64,000 nt of DNA from the NCBI RefSeq assembly GCF_026745355.1, contig NC_079209.1, positions 16,206,761 to 16,270,760 of the forward strand, given 5' to 3'. The translations under genes were made by a program, and so were the position numbers. Below the pieces are notes generated by a model. It saw only the letters and a list, made by a program, of their open reading frames with translations, was not told the DNA's origin and made no database searches. The DNA is from Beta vulgaris subsp. vulgaris (Eukaryota > Streptophyta > Magnoliopsida > Caryophyllales > Amaranthaceae). This document shows positions 1 to 10,763 of the stretch, piece after piece; the first letter of the stretch is position 1; each line of letters starts with the position of its first letter.

Positions 1-400
1 ACCTAAATCTGCTTAGGCTTCATCTTCTTCAATGCCAATTCATATTTCTTCTGTCTACACATCTCCACTGTATGACGAATCCCTTCACAGTCTCCACACA
101 TGATTGGTTTATATTCAAAATACACCTTCTGAGTCATTACTTACCCTTTCTCATTAACAAATCTAATCTCATCAGGAAAACAATGCCCTATATTCACTTC
201 CACCATTACTCTCGCATACTCAATACATTCCTTTTGAGTCGTAGCACGATTTTTCCTAATAGGTTTACCTATTAGACTTGAAATCTTGTTCAAAGCTACC
301 TGGCCTCAGTATTTCAATGCCAATCCAGGAAAACAAACCCATGTATGAACTACCTTAACCTCCTCCTTGGTGGGAATATGAAGCTCCAAGCTCTACTAGC
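1..400 (-). pseudogene. LINE ORF1 fragment (DUF4283 and CCHC zinc knuckle)
   Basis: Read on the minus strand, this stretch encodes the C-terminal part of a plant LINE ORF1: a DUF4283-type segment (LELHIPTKEEVKVVHTW, then FPGLALKYWGQVALNKISS), followed by a CX2CX4HX4C zinc knuckle (CGDCEGIRHTVEMC) and a basic tail ending near position 3. ORF1 proteins of this type bind the LINE RNA. The frame holds at least two in-frame stops, so it is decayed. The 5' part is missing at about 400. It lies downstream of a reverse-transcriptase fragment, the reverse of LINE gene order, so it is probably a separate insertion or a rearrangement. Confidence 0.75.
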
Positions 401-479
401 TGGGCTTGGAAGATGATTAGCTAAGTGAAAAACAAATTCAAATCTGCCTATCATAACAATGCTTGGCTTGATGGTATTA

Positions 480-1290
480 AAATGTATTCCATTAAAGAGG
501 GGTCCAAGCTATTGGCCTGAACTATGACACACTGCCTGGACATTTGGCTTTGGGAATCAGAGCCAGAACAGTTGTGTTTAGCTCTTTCAGAAGTTTCCCC
601 GTCCTGAAGAACTCAAGTACAACTCTTATCACATCATCACCCACTACATCCGAGTCTCCTTATAAAAACCTGAACCAAATCCATCTGGACTAGGTGATTT
701 ATCCTCAGGGATAGAGAACATAGCCATTTTCACATCATTGCATGTTAAAGGCTCTAGTAGCTCTCTCTGTTGCTCATCAGTAAGGACATGTCCCTGTTCA
801 GTAACATCTTCGTAAACTTGGCCCTTCACCTCTCTTGCAGTGCTTAGCAACCCTATATAGTAATTCAGGAAAGCCTCATTTACTCCATTTGGTGAGTCTA
901 CCCATGTACCATCATCAGCTCTTATACTATACACATTACTCTTAATTTTCCTCTCTTTTATTGCTCTATGAAACTTAGAAGTTCACCCTTTTGAATTCAT
1001 CTCAACTTAGCCTTCTGTTGCAAGAAAGACAAATACTGATCATGGACTCTTCTGTAGTCTGCAGCAGCTTGAAATTCTGCATCAATTGTCTCTCTCTCAC
1101 CATTATGCACTTTTTTCTGAACAAGATGGAGCCTCTCTCTAGCCAGGGAATCAGCAACATGAACATTAGAGAAGCCCTCTCTATTCAGCTTTTTTAGAGC
1201 CTCCTTCACACTCATCATTATTCTAACCACCATGAACATTGTTGAACCAGTAACCTCTGTATTCCAGCTTTCAGCCACAATTTCAAAGAA
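480..1290 (-). pseudogene. LINE ORF2 fragment: linker and start of reverse transcriptase
   Basis: The minus strand encodes the region between endonuclease and reverse transcriptase of a plant LINE. A block at 997-1278 (ending FLQQKAKLR) is followed at 644-934 by a block ending in DKSPSPDGFGSGFYK, the recognisable entry to the RT domain. The next frame continues with VVLEFFRTGKLLKELNTTVL and ALIPKAKCPGSVS before the similarity stops near 480. Frameshifts and stops separate the blocks. Endonuclease and RT catalytic core are absent, so this is a dead fragment. Confidence 0.75.
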
Positions 1291-1375
1291 TTTAGGATTT
1301 TTACTTCACATATTAAAATATCTAAATGGACATTTACCCTGATTCACGTCAGGGTACACTCTTACCAACATTGGT

Positions 1376-1830
1376 ATATATACTTAGTTTCATGTGTTTA
1401 ATAGTAGTTTTTATTGGTAATACAAAATATAGACTTGTTGGAACCAAAATAAGCCATTTTAGCCCATTTTGGGTCATTTTACTTGAAAATGAATGAATAT
1501 GAATAGTTTCATGCGAGTTTAAGTTATAAACACCGTAAAACATCATATATATATACTTAGTTTCATGTGTTCCAAAATAGTAGTTTTGATTGGTAATACA
1601 AAATATAGATATGTTGGAACCAAAATAAGCCATTTTAGCCCATTTTGGGCCATTTTACTAGAAAATGAAGGAATATGAATAGTTCCATGCTGCTTTAAGC
1701 TAAAAACACCTCACACATCATATATATACTTAGTTTCATGTGTTTAATAGTAGTTTTGATTGGTAACACAAAATATAGACATGTTGGAACCAAAATAAGC
1801 CATTCTAGCCCATTTTGGAAAACAGAATAT
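1376..1830. repeat. ~173-bp tandem array, about 2.6 copies
   Basis: The word TACTTAGTTTCATGTG recurs at 1381, 1554 and 1727, giving a 173-bp period. Each unit also carries an AAAATAAGCCATT-type block and a short AT tract. The array ends just before the first Transposase_24-like exon at about 1835. It is homologous, in reverse orientation, to the array at 3864-4710. Confidence 0.85.
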
Positions 1831-2699
1831 GTTTCACTTTCTTGACGAGCTCCCATATAAGAAGCAGTACTTTTCTGCTGTGGACACTAGATGGAGGGAT
1901 TTTAAGAGCAAATTGGTATCTTGTTGGATCACAATGACGAGAGTCAGATCAAAGAAAGAGAAGATATGTGATACTCTGTCAGACGTAAACAAGCACATCA
2001 AGGAGGATTGGGCCACCTTCAAAGAGGCTATGACGTCAGATGTGGCTGTAGTAAGTTTATAATCTAATTATTAAATTTGTTTTATTAATTTAACATATAT
2101 TCTACTAACTTAATGTATTTTTTATGCAAAAAAACGGGAGAAAAGGCGCTCGAGATTGCAAAAAAGAACACACATCATCACCACTTAGGTCAAAGGAGCT
2201 ATAGGGATGCTAGAGGGTTGTGGAAGCAAAAGAACTTTTGTCACCTACTTTTGATTTTGGATCGTCATATAGTACACCATCCTCCTCGGTGTCCTCCACT
2301 ATTAGCCGGGGTGATCACTGGTGGTGCATGATACATAAGAAAGATCTTGTTACTAAACAATGACTTATTCCAGTTGAGCAAACAAAGATTGTAGCTCACA
2401 AATACGTATGTATATCACTATAACTTTTAGTTTGAAATATGAATATTTTTTCCCTTTATCAACTACATTATTACTTATAACTTGCTTTTTGGGCAGTTGG
2501 AGTATAAGGAGAAGCAAGCCAAGGGTGACTTCACTCCGTTACGTAACAGACGCCCTTTTTATTGCTCCTACAGAGAAGCCAGATAATTTGGGTCGTTATG
2601 GTTTTGGAGGAGGAGTGATTGTTAGCTATAAGAAGGCTTTTGGACGTGCACCTCGTAAGAACTATTGGAGCTTGAGTCAGGAACAAGAGGAAGTCACTA

Positions 2700-2990
2700 C
2701 ACGAAAAGCTCCAGTCACCGATGGTCTAAAGCCGTCGTTGATCAAGAAAAAGCCGTCGGTGATATGATCAACGACGGCCAACCGTCGTTGAAAGCCGGAC
2801 GTTGCAAATGTAGACGGTATTTAACACATCAACGACGGCCAAGCCGTCGGTGATGTATCACCGACGGTTTTTCACCCAATTAGCGTATGCGCCAGCCAGC
2901 GGTCGTTAAATGTGTAATACCGACGGTTTGTAGCCGTCGCTGAATTACCAACCGTTCTAAGCCGTCGTTGCCTTAAGTTTAGCCGTCATC
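2700..2990. repeat. CACTA left subterminal repeats (GCCGTCG motif)
   Basis: About ten copies of GCCGTCG or its complement CGACGGC, in both orientations, fill the first 290 bp inside the left TIR. Such clusters are the usual binding sites for the accessory CACTA transposase. Confidence 0.85.
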
Positions 2991-3392
2991 ATGTATTGTT
3001 ATTACGTTAAATAGTATTATAATATTATATATTATAATTAAACTTGAACCTGTATAATCATCCAGCACCGAAATATACTACATTTAACCTGAGCCCGCAT
3101 TGCCTCCTTCGCATTCTATATGTTAAACTAAAAAAATATGTAATTTAAACATGAAATGGATTAGATTTATGTACACAAAATACATTCCGATGTCGGGGAA
3201 TAAGTTATAAATGTCTATAATTAGACAAACTACCTAGATTAGTTATATGTACGCAAAATAGATACCGTTGTCGGAAAATCAAGTCAAAATCGAGTTTCAA
3301 AAAAGTATAACTACACATCTAAAATCAAAGCTAGGTATATGCCAGTATTTATACACTATAAGTTAGTAATATAGTTGGCAAAACCAAAAAAA

Positions 3393-5140
3393 CTACACTA
3401 TCATAGGTGTCTCGGTAGCACCAGTGCCACCAGCAGACCCTGGGTCATTGTCTGGTCTGCGTTGTGGAGAGGGTCCTGTGTTGCAACCAGAGAACAAGTG
3501 GTCGAAATTAAACATGTTCCGCATCATTTCTTGGACGAGGGCCCGATTTGACTCTTCCAGCCGTGTTGCGAACCTTGCCTCCGCTTCTTCCATCCGTGCC
3601 GCGACCTTTGCCTCCACCTGCGCCTCAAGCTGAGAAAAAATGGACGGCGCATATGGTTGTGAAGAGCCATCTTCTCGCCCCGATGTAGAGTTGTAGTACA
3701 AATGATCTCCCTGACCCAAACCTTGCACTTTACCTTTGTTCCTCCCACCCACTGTCTCCCAACACAACAAATCCGGGTTTCGCTGTGACACCTGAGTGGT
3801 ACAATCATCCATCTTCTTGTTGTATGTCTCCTGCATTTGGTTAAATAATGTACTCATATTCATGCATTTTCAAGAAATATGGCCTAAAATAAGCTAAATG
3901 ACCTATATTGGGTTCTAACTTGCCTATATTTTGTAATTTCAATCTAAACTACAATCTAAACATCATACTAAGTATATATATATATTTGAGGTGTTTATGA
4001 TTCAAACTAACTTAAAACACTCATATTCATGCATTTTCAAGAAATATGGCCTAAAATGAGCTAAATGACCTATATTTAGTTCTAACGTGGCTATATTTTG
4101 TAATTTCAATCAAAACTACAATCTAACACATTATACTAAGTATATATATATCATATTTGAGGTGTTTATGATTCAAACTAACTTAAAACTACTCATATTC
4201 ATGCATTTTCAAGTAATATGGCCTAAAATGAGCTAAATGACCTATATTTGGTTCTAACTTGCCTATATTTTGTAATTTCAATCTAAACTACAATCTAACA
4301 CATTATACTAAGTATATATATTATATTTGAGGTGTTTATGATTCAAACTAACTTAAAACATCATATTCATGCATTTTCAAGAAATATGGCCTAAAATGAG
4401 CTAAATGACCTATATTGGGTTCTAACTTGCCTATATTCTGTAATTTCAATCTAAACTACAATCTAACACATTATAATAAGTATATATATCATATTTAAGG
4501 TCTTTATGATTAAAACTAACTTAAAACAACTCATATTCATGCATTTTCAAGAAATGTGGCCTAAAATGAGCTAAATGACCTATATTGTGTTCTAACTTGC
4601 CTTTATTTTGTAATTTCAATCTAAACTACAATATTATACTAAGTATATATATCATATTTGAGGGGTTTATGATTCAAACTAACTTAAAACTACTCATATT
4701 CTTTCATTTTGCAAATAAAAAAGCCTATAATGCCTTAAATATATGTTTAAAGGTATGTACCGAGATTTGTTTTGCTTTCTTGTTTGCTGCGATTTCTCCT
4801 TTTTCAGCAACAGTTTTGAAATGAGTCTTCAAAAAGAACTCGGGGGCGGTAGGGAGTACTCCTCCTCTACTCTTTGCCTGTACACATTGTTGAACAAAGG
4901 CTTTATTTTTTACATATGCGGAAAAAATTATGAAATTCAAACTAAGTAATACATATGAAACATTCTTACCATCTTTTTAGCATGCTATGCCGCGGAGATG
5001 GAACCCTTAAAGTGTGACGGCTCAACTGGATTAGACAGGGAGCCTTCGCCTTCTCAGATTTCTCGAGGAATGCGGGCTCCTGACTTTTCTTTTTCATTGT
5101 TTCATAAATGGTTTTCACCAACCATTTTGGCCTTTCTTTA
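3393..5140 (-). pseudogene. Accessory transposase remnant of the inserted CACTA (Transposase_24 C-terminal part)
   Basis: An uninterrupted 156-codon block at 3393-3863 carries the conserved segment CWETVGGRNKGKVQGLGQGD followed by an acidic/Arg-rich predicted coiled-coil region (EAQVEAKVAARMEEAEARF) and a low-complexity tail. This is the C-terminal layout of plant Ptta/En/Spm accessory transposases. Likely upstream exons on the same strand are at 4760-4890 (GGVLPTAPEFFLKTHFKTVA) and 4985-5140 (RPKWLVKTIYETMKKKSQEP). The ~168-bp tandem array lies between the last two exons and so would be intronic. The DNA-binding N-terminal part is not recognisable, so the gene is truncated. Product identity is secure at family level only. 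Confidence 0.7.
3864..4710. repeat. ~168-bp tandem array, 5 copies
   Basis: GCATTTTCAAGAAATATGGC recurs at 3864, 4031, 4203, 4371 and 4541 with a decayed sixth start near 4706, a spacing of 165-172 bp. Each unit contains CTATATTTTGTAATTTCAAT and an AT run. The array lies inside the predicted intron of the CACTA accessory-transposase gene and is the reverse-orientation homologue of the array at 1376-1830. Confidence 0.92.
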
Positions 5141-5559
5141 GCTAAAAATTACAACAAACAACAAAATACAACAACAACAAATTACAACAATAAACAACAA
5201 GTAACGTGAGATTTGAAGAGAGAGAAGGTACGAACTGGAGATTTGAGCGGCGGCGGCGACAGCGGAAGAATAGAACTGAGCGGCGGCGGCGGAAGGAGAG
5301 ATCTGAGCGGCTGCGGAAGGAGATACTTCGCGGTGGCAGCGGTGGCTGTTGATAGCGTGGACACCTACATCCCAAAAACCCAATTGTTAGGGTTTGATGT
5401 GTAACAAAATATTAAAAAAAAAGTAAATAAACATGGAGCATTAGAAATTACCGGTAAGGAGAGCGATTTGGCGTGTCACCGGTCGCCGGTCACAGGTGGA
5501 AGGAGAGAATTGAGTTAGCAGTTGAAAGAAAACGAGCACCCAATGTAGGCAACGACGGC

Positions 5560-5878
5560 TGTGTTTTGTTTATTGTGTTGAGAATATTGTGTGAGTGGGA
5601 GAGTGTATTCTAAGTCATCATATACAACGACGGCTTATCTCAAATCAAGGACGGTTTTAAGCCAACGCCTATATTAAGAATTCTAAAATTCAAAACTGCC
5701 AAAATTAACGACGGCTTTAAGCGGTCGTTGTGCTATAGCGTCCGTTGGAGCCGTCGCTGTCCGCATGACAAGCCATCAGTGCGAAATGACGGTTTTAAAC
5801 CAACGCTAATTCATATACAACGACTGTTTTGTTGGCCGTCGTTGTTAAACCGTCAGTGAGTGGGCCTTTTCTTGTAGT
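5560..5878. repeat. CACTA right subterminal repeats (GCCGTCG motif)
   Basis: Repeated AACGACGGC, GCCGTCG and diverged forms run from about 5555 to the right TIR, mirroring the left subterminal cluster. Confidence 0.8.
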
Positions 5879-6460
5879 GAGTACTCGTGTGAAAAATGAG
5901 TGAAGGGTGGAGGGGGACATTGCCAAATATATGTAGAATTGATGATTTCACAACCCACTCAACCACCTACACAGCCACCTAATCAACCACCTACTGGGCA
6001 ATATCCTATTTTTCCTTCACCATTTGTTGTGCCATCTCCTTCACAACCACCTATCAGCCACCTACTTGGCTACATCCTTTTTTTCCTTCACCATTTAATG
6101 TGCCATCTGCTTCACAGCCCAGTCAGCCACCTATTCTATCATTTGTTCCACCATCTCCTTCACCTGTTGGGCCATCTGCTTCACAGCCCACTCAGCTACG
6201 TACTCCACTATCTGGATTTTTAGACACTCATTCTCCTCAGTTGAAGGTACATATAATTTTTATATATACATGTGCTTTATACAAATAATTATCTTATATA
6301 CATGTGATTTATACAAATAATTATCATACATACATGTGCTTTATTCAAATAATTATCATATATATACATGTGCTTTATACAAATAATTATCTTACATAAT
6401 TAATTAGAACTTTATGTTGTTGTTAGGACGAGATTCCATGTTGATTGTATTTGATAGATC

Positions 6461-6637
6461 CAACTAGTTAGGGCTGCGCTTTTTCCTAACTAGCGCAGCC
6501 CTTCTAGCTTAAGGGCTGCGCTTTTCTAGCGCAGCCCTACTTAAAAAGTGAAGGGCTGCTACTGAAAGGGCTGCTGTCAAAAAGCGCAGCCCTACATGCC
6601 TTTTTTAGCGCAGCCCTTCTTCATTTTTCCACTAGTG
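6461..6637. mobile_element. Short CACTA-like insertion with GGGCTGCGCT repeats
   Basis: A 177-bp GC-rich segment holds about seven copies of GGGCTGCGCT or AGCGCAGCCC in both orientations, bounded by AACTAGTTAGGGCTGCG on the left and, reversed, CACTAGTGGAAAAATG on the right. The ends resemble CACTA termini and the inner motifs resemble subterminal repeats, so this looks like two CACTA ends with almost no interior. No clean target-site duplication was found. It interrupts the upstream part of the Ulp1-like gene. Confidence 0.5.
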
Positions 6638-8290
6638 CTTGTCTAGTGGCAGATGCATATTCTTATGCTTTTGATGGTACCTCTACAGTTCATGGGTCTA
6701 GAATGAACAATGATCACCTTAAAGTAAAAATTCATCGTTTTGTAGAGAAGTATAGTCATTTGCCACTACCTGTCCCCGTCCCTACATATGAGATCGACAC
6801 TACAACTACTGCTTTGGGTAAGTGGGTGCAACGGCCAAAACATTTAGTGCAAATGCTAGGTGACGAGGTAATTGTTCAAATCTTATTCATTTTTGTAAAA
6901 GTAATATCATTCAATTTAAGAATTTCATAATCTTATGCGCATTCTCAAAAATAATTATTAAGTTAGACGAACACCTAAAAAACAAAAAGAGATTTCGGGG
7001 GAGGCTGTTAGATCTTCTATCCACCTGCTTTGAGCCGGTTCGGCTTCTCGTTATAGTCCAGTTATTGATGATGTATCGTTCTTCGACTCACTCACTAAAG
7101 ACTGTAGGGAGTTAGCAGATACGACCCTTGCCATCATAGACGATTATGCTATTGGTGTTACCTTAACGAGCTCCTTGTTCCATTATTCAGGAGATGATGG
7201 CATCGATTATCTCACCAAGGAGGATATTGGTCAGATCTGAAAGGAGAGATGATTAATATTTCTATTATCCTAGTGTACATGAGGTAACAATAATCAAAGT
7301 TATGATTTTTTTTACATTTCATTATATGGTAGTTGTATTTTTCGCATAAAATTTCCTTTTGCTAATGAGTTTTTAGGGCAACGCAATCTGACTTGGATGG
7401 ATTTGGGGATGCTATTGGATGTGTTTGCTGGATGTGTCCTGAGAGTATCGCGGATGTGCATGCATCGGAGGATGTAACAACTTACATTCAATGTGTTTTG
7501 ATGGGATCCGCCGTTCTTGGTGCTAGTATCATCTTTGCGCCAATCTTTAAAGAGCAATATTCTATCTTAATATGTAGTTTTACAAATATTGATTGTTGCA
7601 CGATATGGGATTTTTTTAGTAATTGCTGTTATTCAATCTTGCAATAGCCGTCATTGGATGCTCCTTGTCATATGTCCCTCGCTCAGGATAGTTTACAGCT
7701 TTGATTCCGCTAGCTTTCAGAAAGAGCGGAAGTTAAATATTAGAACGGCTACGATAGTGTAAGTTGATTGGTTTGATATACCTTAAATGAATTGAAATTA
7801 TAACATAAAACGATTAAAGACTAAATCATTTGATGTTGTGTTATGTAGTGCTTTTGGGAGGTTTCGGTTGAGCGGCAACAAAGTTCGTCGGGAGAAGCTT
7901 TTGTGGAAACATGTTGAGGTATAATAGAATTGTTTGATTCAATTAAAAGCCTACGTTATTCTCACTATACGGTAAATTTCCTCATTTTATTAAAACTTTT
8001 GATGAAGAGCCCACAACAACAAGGAGGCACAAAGTGCGCTTATTTTGTCATGCAATACATTTTTGACGTACTCTCTTTATATTTTGGTTCGAAAGATTTC
8101 GATGAAGTAACTTTTGTTTACTTATAATTATTCATTTCATTTTTATATATATAATTATTTGGGGCTAACTTTGGTAAATTATTTTAAGGTTGCTCATACC
8201 TTTACCCATGATCCTTATATGGAAGATCAAATAAATGAGGTGAAAAATAAGTGGGCAAGATACTTTATTGATCAGTACATTGCGTAGGTT
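6638..8290 (+). pseudogene. Ulp1-like (C48) cysteine-peptidase gene of a CACTA-type transposon
   Basis: Plus-strand exon blocks match the Ulp1-like protein often carried by large plant DNA transposons. The first block (6650-6870: VADAYSYAFDGTSTVHGSRM, PLPVPVPTYEIDTTTTALGK, PKHLVQML) is the usual N-terminal part. Then come DGIDYLTKEDIGQI (7195-7240) and FAPIFKE (about 7535). After an intron, HWMLLVICPSLRIVYSFDS (7655-7710) supplies the His and Asp of the catalytic triad. QQQGGTKCAYFVMQYIF (8010-8065) supplies the oxyanion Gln and the Cys; the usual Gly after the Cys is Ala. A final block (WARYFIDQYIA) ends near 8287. SUMO-type deconjugation is the family activity; its role in transposons is unknown. 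Intron boundaries are partly inferred, and frame shifts suggest decay. Confidence 0.65.
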
Positions 8291-8393
8291 AGTTAGTTAA
8301 TGTTAATTTTCTTTGTTTTTCTAACTTTAGACGAATATATATAAATTAGTATAACTTGTGCCAACCAACATTATCGTAGTGACTTGGATTTCA

Positions 8394-8395
<2 letters not shown>

Positions 8396-8452
<57 letters not shown>

Positions 8453-8457
8453 ATAAT
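8396..8457. repeat. (TA)n microsatellite
   Basis: A nearly pure TA tract of about 60 bp adjoining the left end of a fold-back element. Confidence 0.9.
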
Positions 8458-8706
8458 GAGTTCCTATGATAATGCATACTTATGTGAGAAATGAGAATGA
8501 AGTTTATTCGATATAACTCTAAAATGTGATAACTCTAACGAAAAAGTGATGTAACTCCAAAAAATGAATATAAGAAAAAAAAAGTTCAAAATTTTTTTTT
8601 TTAGGAAGGTATAACTCTAATGAACAAGTGTTGTAACTTTAATCCAATCGTGTGGTTGAGATTTATTCTCATTTCTCATGTAAGGAGCATTCTCATGTGA
8701 TCTCGC

Positions 8707-8710
<4 letters not shown>
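8453..8710. mobile_element. Fold-back MITE with ~45-bp terminal inverted repeats
   Basis: The left end (GAGTTCCTATGATAATGCAT then GTGAGAAATGAGAATGAA) is matched by the reverse complement of the right end (GAGATCACATGAGAATGCTC then ATGAGAAATGAGAATAAA). The interior carries short ATAACTCTAA-type repeats and no coding capacity. It lies between two TA tracts, so a TA target cannot be proved. A one-ended relative starts at about 19889. Confidence 0.55.
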
Positions 8711-8752
<42 letters not shown>

Positions 8753-8756
8753 CTTG
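8711..8756. repeat. (TA)n microsatellite
   Basis: A TA tract of about 45 bp directly following the fold-back element. Confidence 0.85.
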
Positions 8757-8891
8757 GATTAATTCGCATGATATTTGTGTTGGACTGAATCATATTTAAT
8801 TAATTTTGACCTTGGAATTTGGATGGTGGATGTTAGAGGAAAATTGGTTCTTAGAGGATGATGGATGTTGGTTGCTGCATATAATGTTGTA

Positions 8892-9206
8892 CTCCCTCCG
8901 TTTCCTAAATATCTCCCCTCTTTCCGTTTAAGGGTGTTTCGAAAAGATCTTCCCTCTTTTGCTTTATTCCTTATTTCGCAAAACAAATTTCCCTATTTAC
9001 CCTCTCATGTCACTATCATATGGTCCACCATTACATTATTAATTCAATTTTACTCTCTTTCTTTCTCCTACTTTAACCCCTTTTTATTTGTTTATTTATC
9101 TTAACCCCTTTCTCTCTACTTTACTCACACCATGCCCCACACAACTTGATTTTCCTTGGTATATGTAGGAACAGTAAGTGGGAAGATCTTTAGGAAACGG
9201 AGGGAG
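8892..9206. mobile_element. Stowaway-type MITE, copy 1 (315 bp, TSD TA)
   Basis: It begins CTCCCTCCGTTTCCTAA and ends with the reverse complement TTAGGAAACGGAGGGAG, flanked by TA on both sides (8890-8891, 9207-9208). These are Tc1/mariner-related Stowaway features. No coding capacity. Further copies of the same family lie at 19488, 34134 and 39528. Confidence 0.92.
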
Positions 9207-9354
9207 TACAATTTAATTCCTAATTATGGGTTTATCCAATTCACAAACGGAGATTTGCCGAAATTTATGCAGAAAATTTTGTTGTGTATTACTGCATTTT
9301 GTTTGCTACATAGCTTCTTAGAGGTTGGATTATGGGAACTACATGCATAAAAGT

Positions 9355-9800
9355 TTTTTCTACAAAAAAAAATTAAGCATATTGTGGCGAGTTTTTGGGA
9401 AAACCACAACAATATGGTGTATTTAATAATAAAAGTAGGCATTTTGTTGCGATTTCATGGGAAAACTGCAACAATATGCCTTTTTATTATTATAAATAAA
9501 GCATGATGCTGCGGTTTTCCCATGAAACCACAGTAATATGCCTTTTTCATATTATTAAAGACATAATATTGCTGCGATTTTCCCAAGAAACTGCAGTAAT
9601 ATGCTTTATGAATCAGATATAAAATAAATATATTGTTGCGATTTTGCCCAGAAATCGCAGCAATAGGTTCAGTTATTGTTGTGGTTTAAATCGCAACAAT
9701 ATATTAATTAACTATTGCCGCCCCCTTAATTGTTGTGCGGCCAAAATCGCCGCAATAGGCCACTTAATGATCGCATAAATAATCATTTATTCTACCAGTG
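9355..9800. repeat. CACTA right terminus with TTGCTGCGGTTTT-type subterminal repeats
   Basis: Copies of a GCTGCGGTTTTTCCC-like unit and its complement (AACCGCAGCAATATG, variably decayed) fill this stretch. It ends at TCTACCAGTG (9800), whose reverse complement CACTGGTAGA is a CACTA-like terminus. It lies downstream of the Transposase_24-like and Ulp1-like genes and may be the right end of that large element; that assignment is inferred. The first 120 bp inside the end match, inverted, the left end of the element at 10764. Confidence 0.65.
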
Positions 9801-10690
9801 ACTCTCAAAAGCCTGGTTTGGTAGCTTGGAAAGACCTATGTTGTTCTAAGAAGGAAGGTGGTTTGGGTCCCAGAGATATTTTGTTTTGGAATATTGCTTA
9901 TATGGGTAGGTATGTTTGGGCTCTTGCTGCCAAGAAAGATAATGCCCGGATGAGGTGGATTGATTTTATTTATCTTCATGAACAATCTTTGTGGGATTAT
10001 GTTCCTAAATCAGAAGCATCCTGGTACTGGAAGAAATTTTTTGCCACCACGAAAGACAAGTTGAAGCATGTTTTGACATTTGATGAATTGAAAGCCATTA
10101 GCACATACTCTGTCAAACTTTTTATAACAAGTTGATTGAACAACATCAACAGGTGAGCTGGATGAATTTCACGGGAATAGGTTCTCTTTGCCTAAACATA
10201 GATTTATATGTTGGTTGGCTACAAAAAATATGCTCCAAACATCAGAGAAGTTATGCAAGATTGGTGTTTGTCTGAGTGATCAATGCTTGATGTGTGGGAG
10301 TAAAAGCCATATCCATTTATTCTTTGAATGTCATTTTAGTATGAGATGTTTGGTGGCTATTAAGGAATGGTTGCAGATCAAGTGTGCTGCTACTGAGCTA
10401 GGAAGAATCATCAGATTGATAAAGCACAATAAATTGTCTAAATTTAGGAAGAATGTTGGCTATGCTGTTGTTGATGCTACTACATGCAAAATATGATAGA
10501 GTAGGAATAAATGTTTCTGGTATCAAAAAGACCCTGTGATTTACAAAGTAATTAGAAATTTACAATATGTTATTAAAAGTAGAGCTATTGCTATACTTCC
10601 TGAGAAGATTTCTCAATATAAGGTGGATTCAAGAGCTTACATAAGTGTATAGCTATTTTGGGCCTTTTTTAAGGCGTGTTAGGTTTTAAA
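9801..10690 (+). pseudogene. LINE ORF2 3' fragment (post-RT region and zf-RVT domain)
   Basis: The plus strand encodes the end of a plant LINE ORF2. VAWKDLCCSKKEGGLGPRDI, NIAYMGRYVWALAAKKD and SLWDYVPKSEASWYWKKFF (9815-10050) precede a zf-RVT region (10188-10496) with PKHRFICWLATKNMLQTSEK, the Cys/His cluster CLMCGSKSHIHLFFEC, and a basic end. A frameshift near 10135 separates the two blocks. No RT core is present. It is sandwiched between two CACTA termini of the same family. Confidence 0.85.
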
Positions 10691-10763
10691 TCTTGAGTTT
10701 GGTTATAATATATCTACTCTTACATAGCACAAAAAAGAATTTATAATTTTTACAAAAACATAA

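Larger units (their letters stand above)
2695..5879 (-). mobile_element. Complete CACTA (En/Spm) transposon, 3185 bp, TSD AGT
   Basis: The left end CACTACACGAAAAGCTCC (2695-2712) matches the reverse complement of the right end, CACTACAAGAAAAGGCCC (5862-5879), at 15 of 18 positions. A 3-bp target-site duplication AGT lies at 2692-2694 and 5880-5882, as expected for CACTA elements. Both subterminal regions are packed with GCCGTCG / AACGACGGC motifs, the presumed transposase-binding repeats. The only recognisable gene is an accessory-transposase remnant on the minus strand; no TNP2-type catalytic transposase is present, so the element is non-autonomous. It sits inside the Transposase_24-like gene of another CACTA. 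Confidence 0.93.
1829..6250 (+). pseudogene. Transposase_24-like gene (CACTA/En-Spm accessory transposase), split by a CACTA insertion
   Basis: Plus-strand exons resemble the Transposase_24 (Ptta/En/Spm) family of plant CACTA elements, which bind subterminal repeats during transposition. Exon at 1835-2050: DTRWRDFKSKLVSCWIT and EDWATFKEAMTSDVAVV, with a GTAAGT donor at 2051. Exon from about 2135: EKALEIAKKNTHHHHLGQRS. Exon from about 2498 (CAG acceptor): LEYKEKQAKGDFTPLRNRR, then, after a frame change, GRYGFGGGVIVSYKKAFGRA and SLSQEQEE. The gene is cut at 2694 by a complete CACTA element and resumes at 5880 with a Pro/Ser/Gln-rich tail to about 6246. Frame changes and stops mark it as decayed. 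It is probably the first gene of the large CACTA that also carries the Ulp1-like gene downstream; that link is inferred. Confidence 0.7.

Noticed and set aside
5138..5404. Ala/Ser/Arg-rich open frames on both strands near the right side of the inserted CACTA
   Set aside because: They come from a GCGGCGGC-type tract; no domain, and overlapping in several frames.
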